64,000 bases of DNA from Plectrocnemia conspersa (GCA_009617715.1 VTFK01000335.1:124001-188000); one strand, 5' to 3'. Shown: positions 34,985-48,540, counted from the first letter of the stretch. Notes: generated by a model from the letters alone, not told the origin. Numbers and translations: made by a program.

Positions 34985-35420
34985 GAGAACTTCATGCAAA
35001 CCTTATGGAGAACAAATCCATAACAAGGCCAGTATTTTAAGCACGTTCACTTTGACAATACTTAGGCAAGGACAACCCAAGAATAAAGAGAATTTCACGA
35101 AAGCCATATGAAGAACATATTTATAACAAAAAAATGTGTAAGCTCTTTCAATTGAGTAAGAATAACCAAACTTCATGCAAATCATGCGGAGAACATCGTT
35201 TTAACAAGAGCAGTATCTTAAGCACGTTCACTAAAAAAACATGACAGTACTTGAACAGATTAGCACAAAAAAAGATAATTAAATAAAAATAATGTAAAGA
35301 ACATTAATATAATAAAAAATATATTTTAAGCAATTTCACATCAAAAATATGAGAATATTTGAGCAAGAACAACCCAAGAAAGAGAAGAACTTGGTGTAAA
35401 CCCGGAGAACGTCTTCCAAC
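34985..35420. repeat. Tandem array, unit about 105 bp, about four copies
   Basis: Units begin GAACTTCATGCAAACC-like at about 34988, 35090, 35170 and 35385. A very diverged unit near 35276 keeps only the AAGAACAT part. Each continues with GGAGAACAN, AACAAGNNCAGTAT, TTTTAAGCACGTTCAC, GACAGTACTTGA and GGACAACCCAAGAA. The 35170 unit resembles the 34988 unit most, while the one between is shortened. Unlike the longer arrays, its units have fairly mixed composition and start with an A-rich spacer. Confidence 0.75.
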
Positions 35421-37740
35421 TACTCCAATATACAATGTATATAATAATCTACTGACTTATGTTATATACATAAAAATAAATTATGAGAATAACCATGTAA
35501 GAAAAGCACCGGATATGATTTTATCAAGAACTTTTGCTTAAAACTAATGCGAAAATTTGTCTTAAATAAACAATGAAAAATGGCTAGTAAAATAGTCACT
35601 TCATAAGAAAATAGCTTCTTACAGATATTTTTTCTTGAACTCGATAATAATAATAAGAGCAAACATGTGAAAACTTAACGTAAAGATCTATTTAAATTAC
35701 GTTTAAGTTTTGGACATATGGTATTAATTTTTGCAAATGTGCAAGAAAACTACATATAAAATTCATCCATAAATTTAAGATCAAAATTATATTATAGTTA
35801 ATAGAATCAATCTATACTCTAGAAGAAAAATGAAAAAATCAGGAGCATTATTTCTGGTAATACAAGACAATTGTAAAGATTTTTTACATTAAGATAAGAC
35901 ACGTTATTATTGCATGTAATTAAGCGTTATAAGTTGCACTTGTGAGAAAATTTATAATCTTTACGGATATATATTTTTGTAGTTTTATTTGCGTTGGGTA
36001 TAGTTTTAAATTATGATTGATTACTTTATAGAAAGAGTAACTATTTTTTTAAATAAATAGTAGTTATCCTAAATTTAATTTTCAGTATTCATAAGTATTC
36101 TCACACTAATCATAAAACCACTCAATTGAATTTTATCTATAACAAAACATCTTATGCAATTTATTATTTATACTTTAAAATATTGCATCGCTAAACCTCA
36201 CTCATTTAGGTCGCTTTTATTTATTGCCAAATATCAACTTACATATCTTTCTCCAGCATTTATACAACTTCAATGACACTAAACCATTGTATCGCTAACG
36301 CATTACGATCAATAAATCTCAAAATAACATTGAGTGCTCCACCCAAACCATAAAATAGTTAATCAATTGTCTTACGTAACCGACGAACGATGACTTCATT
36401 CTTTTTCTCACAACGATCAAGACTGACAGGGAGTTAAATGCGTTCGTTTATAGACTCTTTCGTGTACCGAAACGCATACATACAATCATATAAAGAATAC
36501 ACATATGATACATTATTGTGTGACATGCAAAATGACCTCTGAGAGAGTCACGAACGACCAGACTCGCAAGGTGTATTTTTTTATTATTGAAATCGAGCGA
36601 ATCGACATATATTTTGCAATTAAACATTGATATTTTATTTAAATACAATGCGTTCGGGTTAAGGTTAAATCAAAACGAATATTTAACCCATATTTTGTCG
36701 TATACAGCCGTTACGTGAAGGGACATTGTGAAGGTCACCCACTCACTTTGTCTTGGGGACCAGTGTCAAGCTCCATAGAAACCGCTACGGACTTATTTGA
36801 ATGTGTGTGTTTAAACATATATTGAATGCAACAGATGCATGCATGTATTAGTCAATGTATCATCACTCTATATTTATTTCTGATTAAATAAAAAAATGAT
36901 TTAAAATATTTTTATTCTAACTATTAAGAATCATATATAATAACAAGCTACACTTATTTGATACATGATTTTATGCATAATTTTAAGAACACTATAAGTT
37001 ACCTTATAAATAGTTTCTTGTATTGATTTGAATTCATTTTAATAGCATGAAAATATGTTGAAGGAAACGAATTAGAATAGAAATGTTTTTTACGGTAACA
37101 TAAATAAGAAAATCCTATGTTTAAAAATCGCCAATAAGATTTGATTTTCACACGACTACGTTATTTCTCACATGATTATATAAAACTGTGAGATAACCTG
37201 AATTAATTTATGTAAATTTTATGTTAAAATCTGCGCAAATTCTATGCATATAATTAAGCAAATTGTGTGTTAGAAATATTGATTGTTTAACATGGTTCGG
37301 TTTGTTTGAAATTCAATAAATAAACAAAATTAAAATATCATAATTTAAGCAAATTAGTATTTCATATCATACTAACATTTGCAATAAATTATTATTATGC
37401 AATTATGCTCAGTGTTTATTTTATTATCAATATACACTAAAGCGTGCGATATGAGTCGTTTCACAATGAGATTTATCAAGCGTGAAACGATGGAGATTCA
37501 ATAATTAATTATTGTTTATTGCTATTATACATATATTGTTTATTCTTTAAAGCGATAGCAATTTATAACATATGTATATTAAATTCAATTAGCAGATTCC
37601 TTATCTGTTCGACGGCACAGAATATTTATCTATCGTGATTAATGGAGTGTTGATTTGTTTTTATAATAAATATTGATGCTAAAATATGCATTGTTAATTT
37701 TCCAATTATATTTAATGCTTTTGATCACTTTTATATTGAA
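35421..37740. other. AT-rich noncoding stretch with a weak GC-richer patch
   Basis: No gene is visible. The patch at 36340-36790 includes a GTGAAGGTCACCC word near 36729 (FTZ-F1/nuclear-receptor-like AAGGTCA). The frames at 35462-35662 and 36448-36648 have no domain. Confidence 0.4.
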
Positions 37741-38060
37741 TTATTAACCCGTTAATTTATATATTTTTGCCCTCGCCCCATTAAATCATAATTGTACATC
37801 GATTGCGAACTATAATTCAGCCGTTTTGGCGGGTTTTTGTCGCAGTTTCCATATTACACGTCTGCCTTAAATAATAAACGACTCGTAGTAGGCTGCCTGG
37901 TACACGGTGTTCCATATTTGCCGGCCTCCTGCTGGATGCCAGTTTATCAAACAGCCTCCTACGGTGATAAGAACTGTCGGATAATTACTACGACGCCCCT
38001 GGGGTGAGGTATGGGGGCGTCGGACGGCGACGCCATGGGGTGGAAACAGCCCCTAACAAA
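37741..38060. promoter_or_regulatory. GC-rich island with strong hairpin
   Basis: This compact island has GTGATAAG (GATA-like, near 37961), CGGATAATTAC and a perfect GC-rich hairpin at 37991-38022. No frame longer than 60 codons is present. It could be an enhancer core or part of a noncoding transcript. Confidence 0.35.
37991..38022. other. Perfect 9-bp GC-rich hairpin
   Basis: CGACGCCCC (37991-37999) pairs exactly with GGGGCGTCG (38014-38022) across a 14-base G-rich loop. A further GACGCC follows at 38029, so the word recurs. Confidence 0.6.
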
Positions 38061-39760
38061 TTTCAACTATAATATCTATTGTACTCTTTTTATACATAAA
38101 ACAAACATACGTTCATTTACCATGTTTTTGTAAAAAATTAAACGTTTGATTCTCCTTGAAATTGAAATATACAATGATAAATTTAGACGTTAGCTTGATA
38201 TTAAAATTAGCATTATACACATTTTTTAATATAATTATATTTATATGTTAATTTAAATATGTTAATAGCTTTTTATTTTCGCTGATTATAAATAATACGT
38301 GTTAAAATAAAATTATGTTTACATTTTATGTCAAAATGATTTTTATTTGGCTATGTTTTTAATTTCTCAAGAAAATCATTGCTTATTTTTTAAGTACTTT
38401 TTTCAGTTATAAAATCATTAAAAACCTATATATTCCGCTTGGTTTTACTGGACGTTGTAAACTACTATATGTAATATTTAACACGTCAGATTTTTAATTT
38501 TTAATTTTAATATTTAAGCATTTGCTTGTAAATTATAAAATAATAGCGCTTATTTCGACCGCGCTCGTTGGCCGTTAATCACATTTCTTAGCCTTAACAA
38601 TCATACCTATGACTTGGTCTTAACAAAATAGTAGTGGTTAATTTTATAAAGTTACTTTTTAAATACTATAAATATTTATTAAAACATAAAAATTAGATTA
38701 TTAATTAATTTAAATTTATACATCTAATAATAATAATATTCTGACTAAAATATTTAATGCGTTACGGTAACTTTCCTTTAATTAATATTATCCTTCATAT
38801 TTATCAAAACATGTTATTATCTTATTGAGTTATTTATACAGCATTTACAAGAAAAATATTAAGCTTGTTACATTTATGCGGCGAATGAATCCTTGACAAA
38901 AACCTAATAATATAATTATTTTCAAGTCATAGATCCTAACAATTTATTTTTTTTGTTTAAAGAAATATTAGAAGCGGTCATAAAACTTATATTATCAAAC
39001 AATGTTTTTGAAGTGTTAATCGGATATATCGGTCTGTTTTCTCACTACCTGCTCTGAATGCAGCTACGCATTTAAATGATTTAAACTATTGCTTGTTTTA
39101 CAAATTGCAGCGGTTGTAAATCAAGAATTAATTTACAAAAATATTTATCGAGAATTCTTGTGATCAATAATTATTTTGCATTTTTTTAAAACAATATTAT
39201 TGAAATAAAAATTTAATACATATAGTATACATAAAAACATTACTATAAATAATTGTACATTTTTAAATAAAGAAATAAAATTTATTACCAATTGCACATT
39301 TCAGTAAATTAATGTTATATTTTCTATTTTATATTAATACTGCATAAAAGTATTTAATAATTAAAGTAATATTAAATTCTATATTAATACTATATGTAAG
39401 TGCTTTGTTAAGTTTATGAACCAAATATATAAATAATTCAAAAATAGGATTAAATATAAGGTCAATATGGAATTCAAACTAGAAATCAATACAATAAAGT
39501 AATCTCAAAATCTAAATATATTTAATTCGTACTCAATAGTTCCAAATGAAAGATCTTTTTAATAAACCCGACTAAGCAGCTGAGTACTATATAATATCTG
39601 GTTTATTAATATTTATGGCACGTGCAGAGCGTATTTGATAATTGTTTTAATCTGTGACCTCGTGTAAAATGATATGTTTCGCGCACTTGTGCGTGCTAAT
39701 AAAGGACTAGAATGATAAACGCTCGCAAGAATTATTTATTGTATCTACTGTGTAATATAT
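38061..39760. other. AT-rich noncoding stretch
   Basis: No gene is visible. It contains the second copy of a dispersed 26-bp repeat (39040-39065) and little else of note. Confidence 0.45.
39040..39065 (-). repeat. Dispersed 26-bp repeat, copy 2
   Basis: This is the reverse-strand match (24/26) of 16344-16369. The flanks do not align, so only a short conserved core of some element survives. Confidence 0.55.
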
Positions 39761-40270
39761 TTGTTTGATTGACTTTGTGTGCGTATAGTCCGTTCGATTT
39801 AGTACCGCGATTATTATTTAACGTCGTATCAAACCAGTATTAGGTCTTCGATTGTATAAATTATATTCGGAACGAGTAAAAGCTACTTCCGTTGTACGAC
39901 AGATTTAAAAATTTAAAAATATATTTTTAAAATATAATAAAAAAATCTCGCTCTCGGTAAACGAGAACGGAGGCTGTAAATAATATTTTCGCCTGCATAA
40001 ATCACGGTACGTGTTAAATTGTTTGCGTTGGGATAACAAAAGAAAATGGTAAAACGGCTATAACAAATTGATGTGTACCCGCTGCGACCACGACCGAATT
40101 AATCATCCGTTTATTTATACGTTGATTAATGGACGCCGGGCGTAATTCTTTTGGCAAAGTAAAATTAATAACGCCGTTAGGAAAAATCAATAACGGCCAA
40201 AAACGGACGTGGAAGAAACGAGTGGCTGCTGTAAAAACGGACTATGTTTCATAGTTATGTAACCGCTGTA
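39761..40270. promoter_or_regulatory. GC-richer unique island with homeodomain-type words
   Basis: This island includes CCGAATTAATCATCCG near 40093 and CGTTGATTAATGGACG near 40119, opposed TTAATC/GATTAA cores about 25 bp apart. Two TAACG(G)CC words follow near 40168 and 40192. No coding frame is seen. The regulatory role is an inference. Confidence 0.3.
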
Positions 40271-42290
40271 GAAATATTTTTATTGGTTCAATTTATAAAT
40301 TAAACAATAATGCTTTAATTTTAATTTTAATTAAAATTTTACAATTTATTAAATTGTTGAATAAAAACAACAGTGTTTTAAAAAAATATCCAAAAATTTC
40401 TTGCTACGTAACCAAGTAAATATCGGTATTCCTCCAATAAAAAAACTTTTAGATTGATTAAATTAAATTTTTTATTTATTAGTAAAGTGGAAATATAATA
40501 ATTTAGTTACAATATATATTAAAAGTTTGGAGTGTTTAAAAACTGACGGGAACTTTTAAGCGTTGATGGTATTAACTATATATTTTTTATTAAATCTCTA
40601 CTCATAGCACAAATTTAAAGACATATTAGAAGGTCAATAAAAATAGATTTAGTGTTGAAACAATGCTTTGCTTATATAGCAAAAAGTTTAAGTTTCCTCT
40701 TCAGAATTTAATTCTAAATGTATATGGGAAATTTTAAAAATCAGTTTCAGAAACACTATAAATAATAATCCTAAATATCTTAAAACATATGCATTAAAAA
40801 TTAATTTCTAAAAATCAAATAAATATAAATTTATTAAAAGCAACGGAGAAGTACCTAACCTTATTTGTTGCATTAAAATATATTAAATTTAGCTCAACTT
40901 TTTTGTGTTGGGTGTATAAATGAAGAATTTAAGATGTCCGTAATAATGAGTTTAAAATGCATCTTAGTGAAAAATATTAATTGAAAATATTTAGTTTTTA
41001 ACCATTATTATTAAATGCGTAATGCTAAAACAATAAATAATAAAATAGTCGATTATAACTATAAGCATAAATACTTTTATAATTTTAGCTAAATTAATTT
41101 AATATATATATTATTTTAGTTTTTCGCTTGATTTTATTCAGTAATTTATTTCTACGATCAGTATTCTTATTAAATGGTCAATTGTTAAACATATTATGAT
41201 ATTTTTATGTGTCTTTATCTATTGTGTTGTATGTTTATAATACAGATTATCACTATTCGTTATCAAAGTAATTGTTTAAAAATAAAATATTTTGCTATTA
41301 ATTCACATACATATGTGACACAAAACAGAAATGATTGAAACTTAATCCACAACACACCATTGACACATTTATAAATTTAAGATACAATTGTTTCATATGA
41401 GAATTTTGATTTATTTTAACGAATTATATGGGTTTTGAGTTGCCACAACTTATGCATGTAATATATAAATAGGATAGTAAAATAACGTTACAAGGTCGAA
41501 TCATATTGTATTTTAACAATACCATTCGGTTGCATCTCCACAATGACCAGTCATAAATATTTACATACATTTCTCGCATTAGTACAAAGACCGTGCAAGA
41601 CCATCAAGTGTATTGCACAAAAAGTCCTAAATACCGTTGTTCTTCCACATTTTTTTCTATACACTTTATAGGTCAATACAGTTGTGCGAGAGTTTCAAAC
41701 AATAGGCGTCGTAAATTTGAACACAACCGTTATGTATAGAACAGAAATATGCTAAAGTTATGCGACAATAGATTCACGCATTGTTTTTAGTCTAATTTTT
41801 TCTTCACGTTATAAAAAAAATATAAGCAGTCAGTTTCGTATTACCATTGCTTGAATGTAGTATGTGTATGTATGGTAGGAGAAGGGTTCGTTCACATGGC
41901 GATATAATGGTTATTACCCACCTGTTCAAAGGTGAGTTCCTAACTATACGATTTTAGACCTTCGGTCGCTTTAACAGATATTATTATGGTCACTAAAAGA
42001 CATTTACAACTTATATCATATATATTTATTGAGTGTGTAATTAATTAAACGGCCGTTTTATTGTCACGATCAATTACATAATAATATATTTACTTTGATA
42101 TGTACTGTGTTTATGGTGCAAATAGGTTGTAATGAATCAATCTGAAGTGTGATTGAATTATTTTAGCGGATCAATATTAGCGTAGCAATTTCTAAATTGA
42201 ATAAATATTATTGTTTTACGATATTTTTTTTATTATAATTTATAAGTTCGTTACAGTATTTCTTGCTTTAAAAAAATATCTACGCTGTCC
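40271..42290. other. AT-rich noncoding stretch
   Basis: No gene is visible. A slightly GC-richer part at 41500-42000 holds CACCTGTTCAAAGGTGAGTTCC near 41920, in which AAAG|GTGAGT is a donor-like match with no exon evidence. Confidence 0.4.
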
Positions 42291-43330
42291 AATCAATGTA
42301 ATGGCTTCCGCTACCATCTTGTATGGTCAAGATGAAGGTTCCTTAACTTTTTTTGTTCATAATGAAATATTTTTTCTCACCGAAAACTTTGGTAATTTAT
42401 CAAGCTATGTGTCCTCCGTTTTTTGCGCTATTTTATCCTCCGATTTTTTTACGCTCGTGAGGAAGAAGACAAAACCAGTTTTTGGGTGTTCCCAAAAACG
42501 CGACCAAACCGTGCGGGCCAGTTAACAGCTTCGAATTTACCTGGGCGAGTGGTTATTTTTTTTTTTTAATTTTATTGTGTTAGAACCTTTTCGTGACGCA
42601 ACCGATGTTACCTTTCATACAGATTATCTCTCCCGTGTCCCTTTTGTGCTCCGCCATTCAAAATTTCTCAAGAATTACGCACGGTTTTTGTGCTGAGCTA
42701 AATTGCGTTAATTGCGCAGGTGATTTTCGAAGGTCGTTCTCTATTAGGATCTTTAGAAATTCCAAAAGCAAAAACTAAGAATTTTAGTGTCCGTTTATTT
42801 TCACTTCCTTTAACTAAATTTATTTCTTGCCTCGTTATATATATATCTGAACGATTAGAAAAAATTGCCAAGCCTATCACGTCTAATTATGAACAAAATT
42901 GCATACACGATTTTTTCTTCAACAAAGGCGAAAGCACAACACCACACGAGCCAGATAACGACCGACAATATTTCTTGCTCACACGTCTGTTACTGGAATA
43001 AGTTAAAAGCCGACCATACATCATGCCTGGAGCAAAAAAGTATTAAGATCCCAACCCGTAGCCGCCGTTTGAAACTTTAATATAATTCTTGCTTGAATTT
43101 ATTGTTTCAACTTTGTTCGGCCTCCCTTGGGCTCCACCAGACGTACCAGTGTTTGTATGTATGTATAATACAAACATGCATATTTCTTTATAGATATATG
43201 GTAGTGATTCAATAGTGATGTTGGATACACCTTCGACCTGGACGTGACCTCTTATCTGGTCGGATATCGTTCTTTGCGTGCGTGTATCGTTCGGATTGTT
43301 TCAATGGCATCTATTCACATAATACTAGAT
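42291..43330. promoter_or_regulatory. Mixed-composition unique block, possible regulatory DNA
   Basis: Five short frames overlap here on both strands (42211-43080). The longest plus frame (104 codons) starts in AT-rich, Phe/Ile-coding sequence and has no domain. Many CpG and CTTTTCG words are present, but no splice pattern or signature. It is unlike transposon sequence elsewhere in the window. I would treat it as unique noncoding DNA. Confidence 0.25.
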
Positions 43331-44324
43331 GCAATGTTAGAAATGCGGCTAGTTCCAAGGTTCACATTGTGAAATGATTAATTTATTATTTAATAATAAC
43401 CCCGTCATAAACATATATAAACATAAAGTGAATAATATATGATGATTTTAAATTTTAAAATTTCATTAGCATTTGAGTGAATTTTCAATACCAAATAATA
43501 TGTATACGACCTAATTCGCCTTTAATCATCACGATATTCATCCGTAAGGTTATAAAAATGTAGAACAACTTAATCTGTGATGATCGATCGGAATTATAAT
43601 TAAATAATAATCTTAATCCAAATTATTCTGATATTTTAAAACACAAACGTTCATATCGAATCCAGGATTCGACATGGACTTTTGCTAATTTTTTCGAAAA
43701 AAATGCACTGAAAATCGTTTTTAAACTGGTTTTACCAAAGTAAGAAAATAATGCAGTTATTGTTATGATATGTTTTATGAATTGTTTTAGTTATTAAAAT
43801 TATTAGTGGTTAATTTATTTAATAAAAAAAAGTTTTATTCGCTCTAATTCAGCGCTGTTCTCAATAATCGCATGTATTATATATGTTTTTGTTAGAGTAA
43901 ATAGGATGTAAAATATATTTTTTTCGATTTTCTATTATATTAGTAGAATATTTTTAATGTGACTCTCAATGGCGATAGCTCATTTGAGACGGCAAAATTA
44001 AATTATGGGCAAATTAGATATTGTGTATCTTTGATTATAAATAGCTTTTTAGTTTAGATTGTTCACTCTTAAGAAAAAAATAATAATAACACATTGTTAT
44101 TATAAAACACGACAATATTATTTTCATTATTTTATTAATTTATTTTGCTTAATAGCTAACTTTTACATCAAACAAATTTTAACTTAACATATATAAAATA
44201 TATAACATAAGCAGAAAATAAAAAAAGAGACTTAATATTATAGTTTATTTCTAAATGTACGAAGATTATTAAACATATCTAATATTGTCAAACATTAATT
44301 AAAATGGGGCAATATGATATTATT
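43331..44324. other. AT-rich noncoding stretch
   Basis: Nothing gene-like is visible. Confidence 0.45.
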
Positions 44325-44925
44325 GTAAATTATTTTTTGTGTTTATAATCAACATATTTTACATTCTAAATAATTTACCTATTTTTCTACTATTTTTTTT
44401 AATATGTAATTACAATGTTCCTTAAAATTTAATTCTGTATCTACAATTATTCCTAAATTTTTTATATTATCAACTATTTCTATAATAGTTATCTATAACT
44501 ATTTTGATTATATTATCTTACATATTTTTATAATTAATAAACATACATTTAGTTTTATTCTTATTTAGTTTTAGTACATTCTTTTTTAAGCATACTTCTA
44601 TTATACTTCATTTATTATTTAAATTATCTGCAACTTCTTAAATATTATCACCTATGCAATACATAAGCGTGTCGTCCGCAAACATATGTATTTTACATTT
44701 TCTTACATTATAAACTATATCATTAATATATAATATAAATAACAATGGTCCCATTTTATACCCCTGTGGTACACCGTGAGATATTAATTTTTCTTTGGTA
44801 TATGCATAATTTATTTTAACTTTTTGTTTTCTTTTATTTATAAATTAAACCATCTCAAAACAATTTCACTTATACCGATATTCGCCAATTTCTTCGATAT
44901 TATTCTTCTACAACATTATTATTCA
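44325..44925 (-). mobile_element. LINE reverse-transcriptase relic with intact FADD
   Basis: Reading the minus strand from about 44905, ISEIVLRWF-like sequence precedes KQKVKINYAYTKEK. Then come HGVPQGYKMGPLLFILYIND (VPQG at 44761-44775) and KIHMFADDTLMYCIGDN (FADD at about 44668-44682), followed by LNKNKTKCMFINY and IKNLGIIVDTELNFKEHCNY near 44430. These are reverse-transcriptase blocks in correct order: fingers, motif B-like VPQG, catalytic FADD, and the KTK and LGI..D..LNF blocks. Several stops and frameshifts lie between them. Both ends are missing. The wording differs from the Jockey-like copies at 20090 and 56523, so it is a separate lineage. Confidence 0.85.
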
Positions 44926-45840
44926 TGCGACTGTCTGTAAATCTTCTTCTGCTTATCCCACCCTCAGAGAAGTTGGCTTAAGTTGTATTTTGGACTTAAC
45001 CTAAGTTCTATAATTAAAATTATTTTAAGAACTTTCATTAGGTTAGGATTTTTATAGAATAGCAAGTGGACGTTTCGCAACTGTCAAATCGAGTTTCATA
45101 GACATTTTAGAACAGCATATTAGCGCATATCAGTTAAATTATATTTTCGATAGTAGAAATATATATCTACTGATGAAATGTATTTTGACTTAACTAGTGA
45201 AAACGTATTCCGATATGGTTTTACTAAAATTACATATTTTAAAAAATATTTTCGGGAAAAATTCGAGACTGTTTTTTCTAGATTTTTTTTAAGAATAAGG
45301 ACATGAAACTGAATGTATTATTTATTTATTTTGCATACAATACAATCTATAAAACGTTAAATATATGTAATTTAGCTGATGCTGTTGTAATTTTTTTGCA
45401 AATCTATATTTATGATTTTTTGTGATTTCCAAATCTTTGTACCGTCTTTTTCAAAATAAAGATTGTGCCGAGCGTTATATTATGCGTCGGAAATTAATGG
45501 TTGTCAAAAGCAAACTACGCGTTAATGCGCATAACAAACAGTATTAAAAAATACTGGCCTATTTCTTATCATACTTTAAATACTTTCTTAAGCTAAGATT
45601 TTATAAACTAATTTTGATTTGATTTTTAATTTTGTGTTTAAGGAGATAATAATTTAATTTTTAAAATATAATGAGCTTACTATATTTTTTTTTTAGATAT
45701 TTGATATGAATTTTAATACTACTCTTATTCTTCCTTAATAATTAAAGTTTTAATTATGTTCCACGCTTCAAAGCATTTCTTGCACTTTGTTTATGGCACA
45801 AAATTAAAATACCACAATTTCGGTTAAGTTTTGTTAATGC
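44926..45840. other. AT-rich noncoding stretch
   Basis: The first 60 bp may hold a little more decayed LINE sequence. Nothing else is recognised. Confidence 0.4.
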
Positions 45841-46460
45841 GTTTATAGCTTTACTTATCCAGAAAAACGTTCAATCTACATAAATCGAATATAAAATTAT
45901 CTATCGTTACGTAAATATATATGTATATATCTATATATTTCGGTTCGGAGTTATGCATTGTTTGGCCGTAAATTTGTGCGGTTCGATAAATCAATGGTGC
46001 GGTTTTTGTTGCGGATCGAATGAAACATGGGTGTGTGTGTCCCGGGAAGTTTCCGGGAATGTTTCGGGGCGGTTCCGCGGAACCGAAAAGGAACCGGAGG
46101 GGGGCGTGCGCGAGCCACCCGTTGAGAAGCCGCACCACCCCGCGGGGCCACCCTGTGGCAAAACTTATCTCATTATTCACGGCGGGCAACGCTGAGTAAT
46201 TTTGATATATTACAATTACGTAGGTATTGTAACTTATTATACAGTCGGTAGGCCGGGAATAATAAGTTGTTATAAGATGGAAATTTTATAATTTATCGCC
46301 GGAGTGTTATTTTTTTTCTACTTGTATTTTGCACCCCCGTCGACCACCGACGCACCGCAAGTGGCTCTTTCCGTTGGCGTAATTATAAAATTTTCTGGAC
46401 GGTGGAAAACTTTGGGCAACACTGATTTATTAATCGACAAATAATACTATTGTTGTGCAA
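45841..46460. promoter_or_regulatory. GC-rich island with STAT-like site and palindrome
   Basis: TTTCCGGGAAT near 46050 contains TTCNNNGAA, the STAT92E-type core. CGGTTCCGCGGAACCG (46070-46085) is a perfect 16-bp palindrome 20 bp away. Frames open on both strands (45851-46195) are overlapping shadows. The 3' part continues as a weaker patch to 46420 with GTGGCTCTTTCCG-type words. Regulatory function is inferred from motifs and composition. Confidence 0.4.
46070..46085. promoter_or_regulatory. Perfect 16-bp GC-rich palindrome
   Basis: CGGTTCCGCGGAACCG reads the same on both strands. GGAACC/GGTTCC recurs just after it at 46090. It could be a homodimer binding site; I cannot name the factor. 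Confidence 0.5.
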
Positions 46461-48540
46461 GATTTATGAGATTGCTATTTTGGCAAAGTGTTGGAAAAAT
46501 CAACGTTTTAATAATAAAAATATACTTTCAAATATAGCTACAACACATTTGCAAATTATTATAAAAAAAATATATATTTTCTAAAATTTAAAATATGTTT
46601 TTTAAACTTTCAAAATCATTTTAAGCTACTATTGTTATTCCATAATTTTTAGCAAAATATGTTTTTATAGTATTTTTTAGGACATTTATTAAGTAATTTA
46701 TTATAACATATAAATTTTATATTAATATGAATAATACAGCCATTTTTAATTACTAATTAGTTATTATCAACATTAAAATTATTACAATAATTATTTTTAT
46801 TGCATATCAAAGATGCTCCAAATTTTTCTTCAAATCGCTTTCTCACTGCTAAGGATCGTGACAATGCTCCCAAAAAAGCATTTGTTATTATTATTAATAG
46901 TGATTTAATTCTAATAGGCTGTAAAAGTATAGATAATGATGAATGTTTGATATAAAAAGCATGGAAAATAAATTGTATATGTATTTTATTCATCGGTTGT
47001 AAGTAAAAACTGACAAAATGGAGCGTAATAATATATATTTATAACATTAGCCCAATGTGTTAAAACAGTGTAAACACAATTAACAATTATTTTATTAATT
47101 TTTGATAATTAATAAAACGAAGTAGTTTGATTTTATTTTAATTATTTATTACAAAATTCATACACCGGATAAAAAATCTAGAAAAACCTAACCTTTACCA
47201 CTGGTTCAATAATAAATAAATTGTGGACTAGGACTTAAAATAAACTTTTTTAAAGAAATAAACTAGGTTAATTTTAACACATTTTATTTGTATCATAGGT
47301 TCATTTTATTATATTTAACGCAACATATTTTTTCTGTATTACTCATATATAGTGCATAAAATATAAAGTGTTATGGAATAAAAGAGGAATAAAATTTTTA
47401 TTGGAAAAAATTAGTTATTAAACATAAAATTAGATTTAACAAAAAAATTATGTCTTCATACATACATGAGAAATGCCAAAACTTGTTTTAAAACAAAAAT
47501 TATCAATACTTTACTTGTTAGTTTTATGCAAAATAAATTTGTGAAATTCAGGTAGAAATGACCTGTTCTATTCTCAACGTTTGTAGCAACATATTTAAAC
47601 AACTTAAAATATAATATTTCATAATAAGCAACAACTTCAAACATATTATTTTAAATTTAAATGTTGCTCAATCTTTAAATATTTTATCGGCTTGGCTTTT
47701 TTGAGAGTTCTGGCATACTTTAACATTTGATTATAATCTATATTATACTATAAAATAGTAATCAAATTAAGACGACAAAAAGTCGAAGTTTTGTTCAAGT
47801 GTAAGGACAAATTTAATATCTTTTTAAAATTATTTAGAAAATATTTTCGCTTTAATTTAAAAAAATGGTCGACAATGTTGAATGGTCAATAAGATTCCTG
47901 CTCTAAATAATATATATAGAAGAGCAAAATCTTAAGTCCGCAGTACCGAAAAAGATACATAGTGTTAATACCTAAATGTTGAGATTAAAAATCTAATTTC
48001 TTGCAACTATTAAATATAATGTTACAATGACAGTTCTGTTCAGAAAAAAATATACAATAAATACTAATATATGTATGTAGATAAATTAAAATAAAACTGG
48101 CAACTCTATTTTTGGTAAAAGATGACTTTGTTTCCTTAATTCTGAAAAATCTATGGAAATATCACATCTTTAAAATTGCAAGTTATATTTAATTTTTTTC
48201 GACATATAAATCAATGTAAATCACGTAGTGTTTTATTTTTTTCTTAAAAGCGATAATTTACACTTTTAATTAATAAATAATTATATGTATATGGAAAAAA
48301 AATGTTTTGGATACATTTTTCATATGATGTATTTTTACTGTCACGTCGCTATAATAAATTATTAGATTAACCTTCTGAAAATATTGTACTATAGCAATAA
48401 TAATATATTATATCTAGTGTTAAATTATAATAAAATCGTGAAAATACATACTACGCTTCCATTTTGTACTGTTATTATTATTATTACTTTGTATTGTGTA
48501 ACTTAATACACGCATTCGTTACATAAATGATTATCTTGAA
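46461..48540. other. AT-rich noncoding stretch
   Basis: Nothing gene-like is visible. The frames at 46757-46993 and 47456-47644 (minus) are low-complexity. Confidence 0.5.

Noticed and set aside
41915..41945. AAAGGTGAGT as a splice donor
   Set aside because: A lone consensus match with no exon-like sequence upstream and no island context.
42211..43080. Five overlapping frames as a possible multi-exon gene
   Set aside because: No consensus splice sites connect them and the translations lack any domain or compositional coherence.
45851..46195. Overlapping 112- and 80-codon frames on opposite strands
   Set aside because: At most one could be coding and neither resembles a family; the DNA is better explained by regulatory motifs and palindromes.
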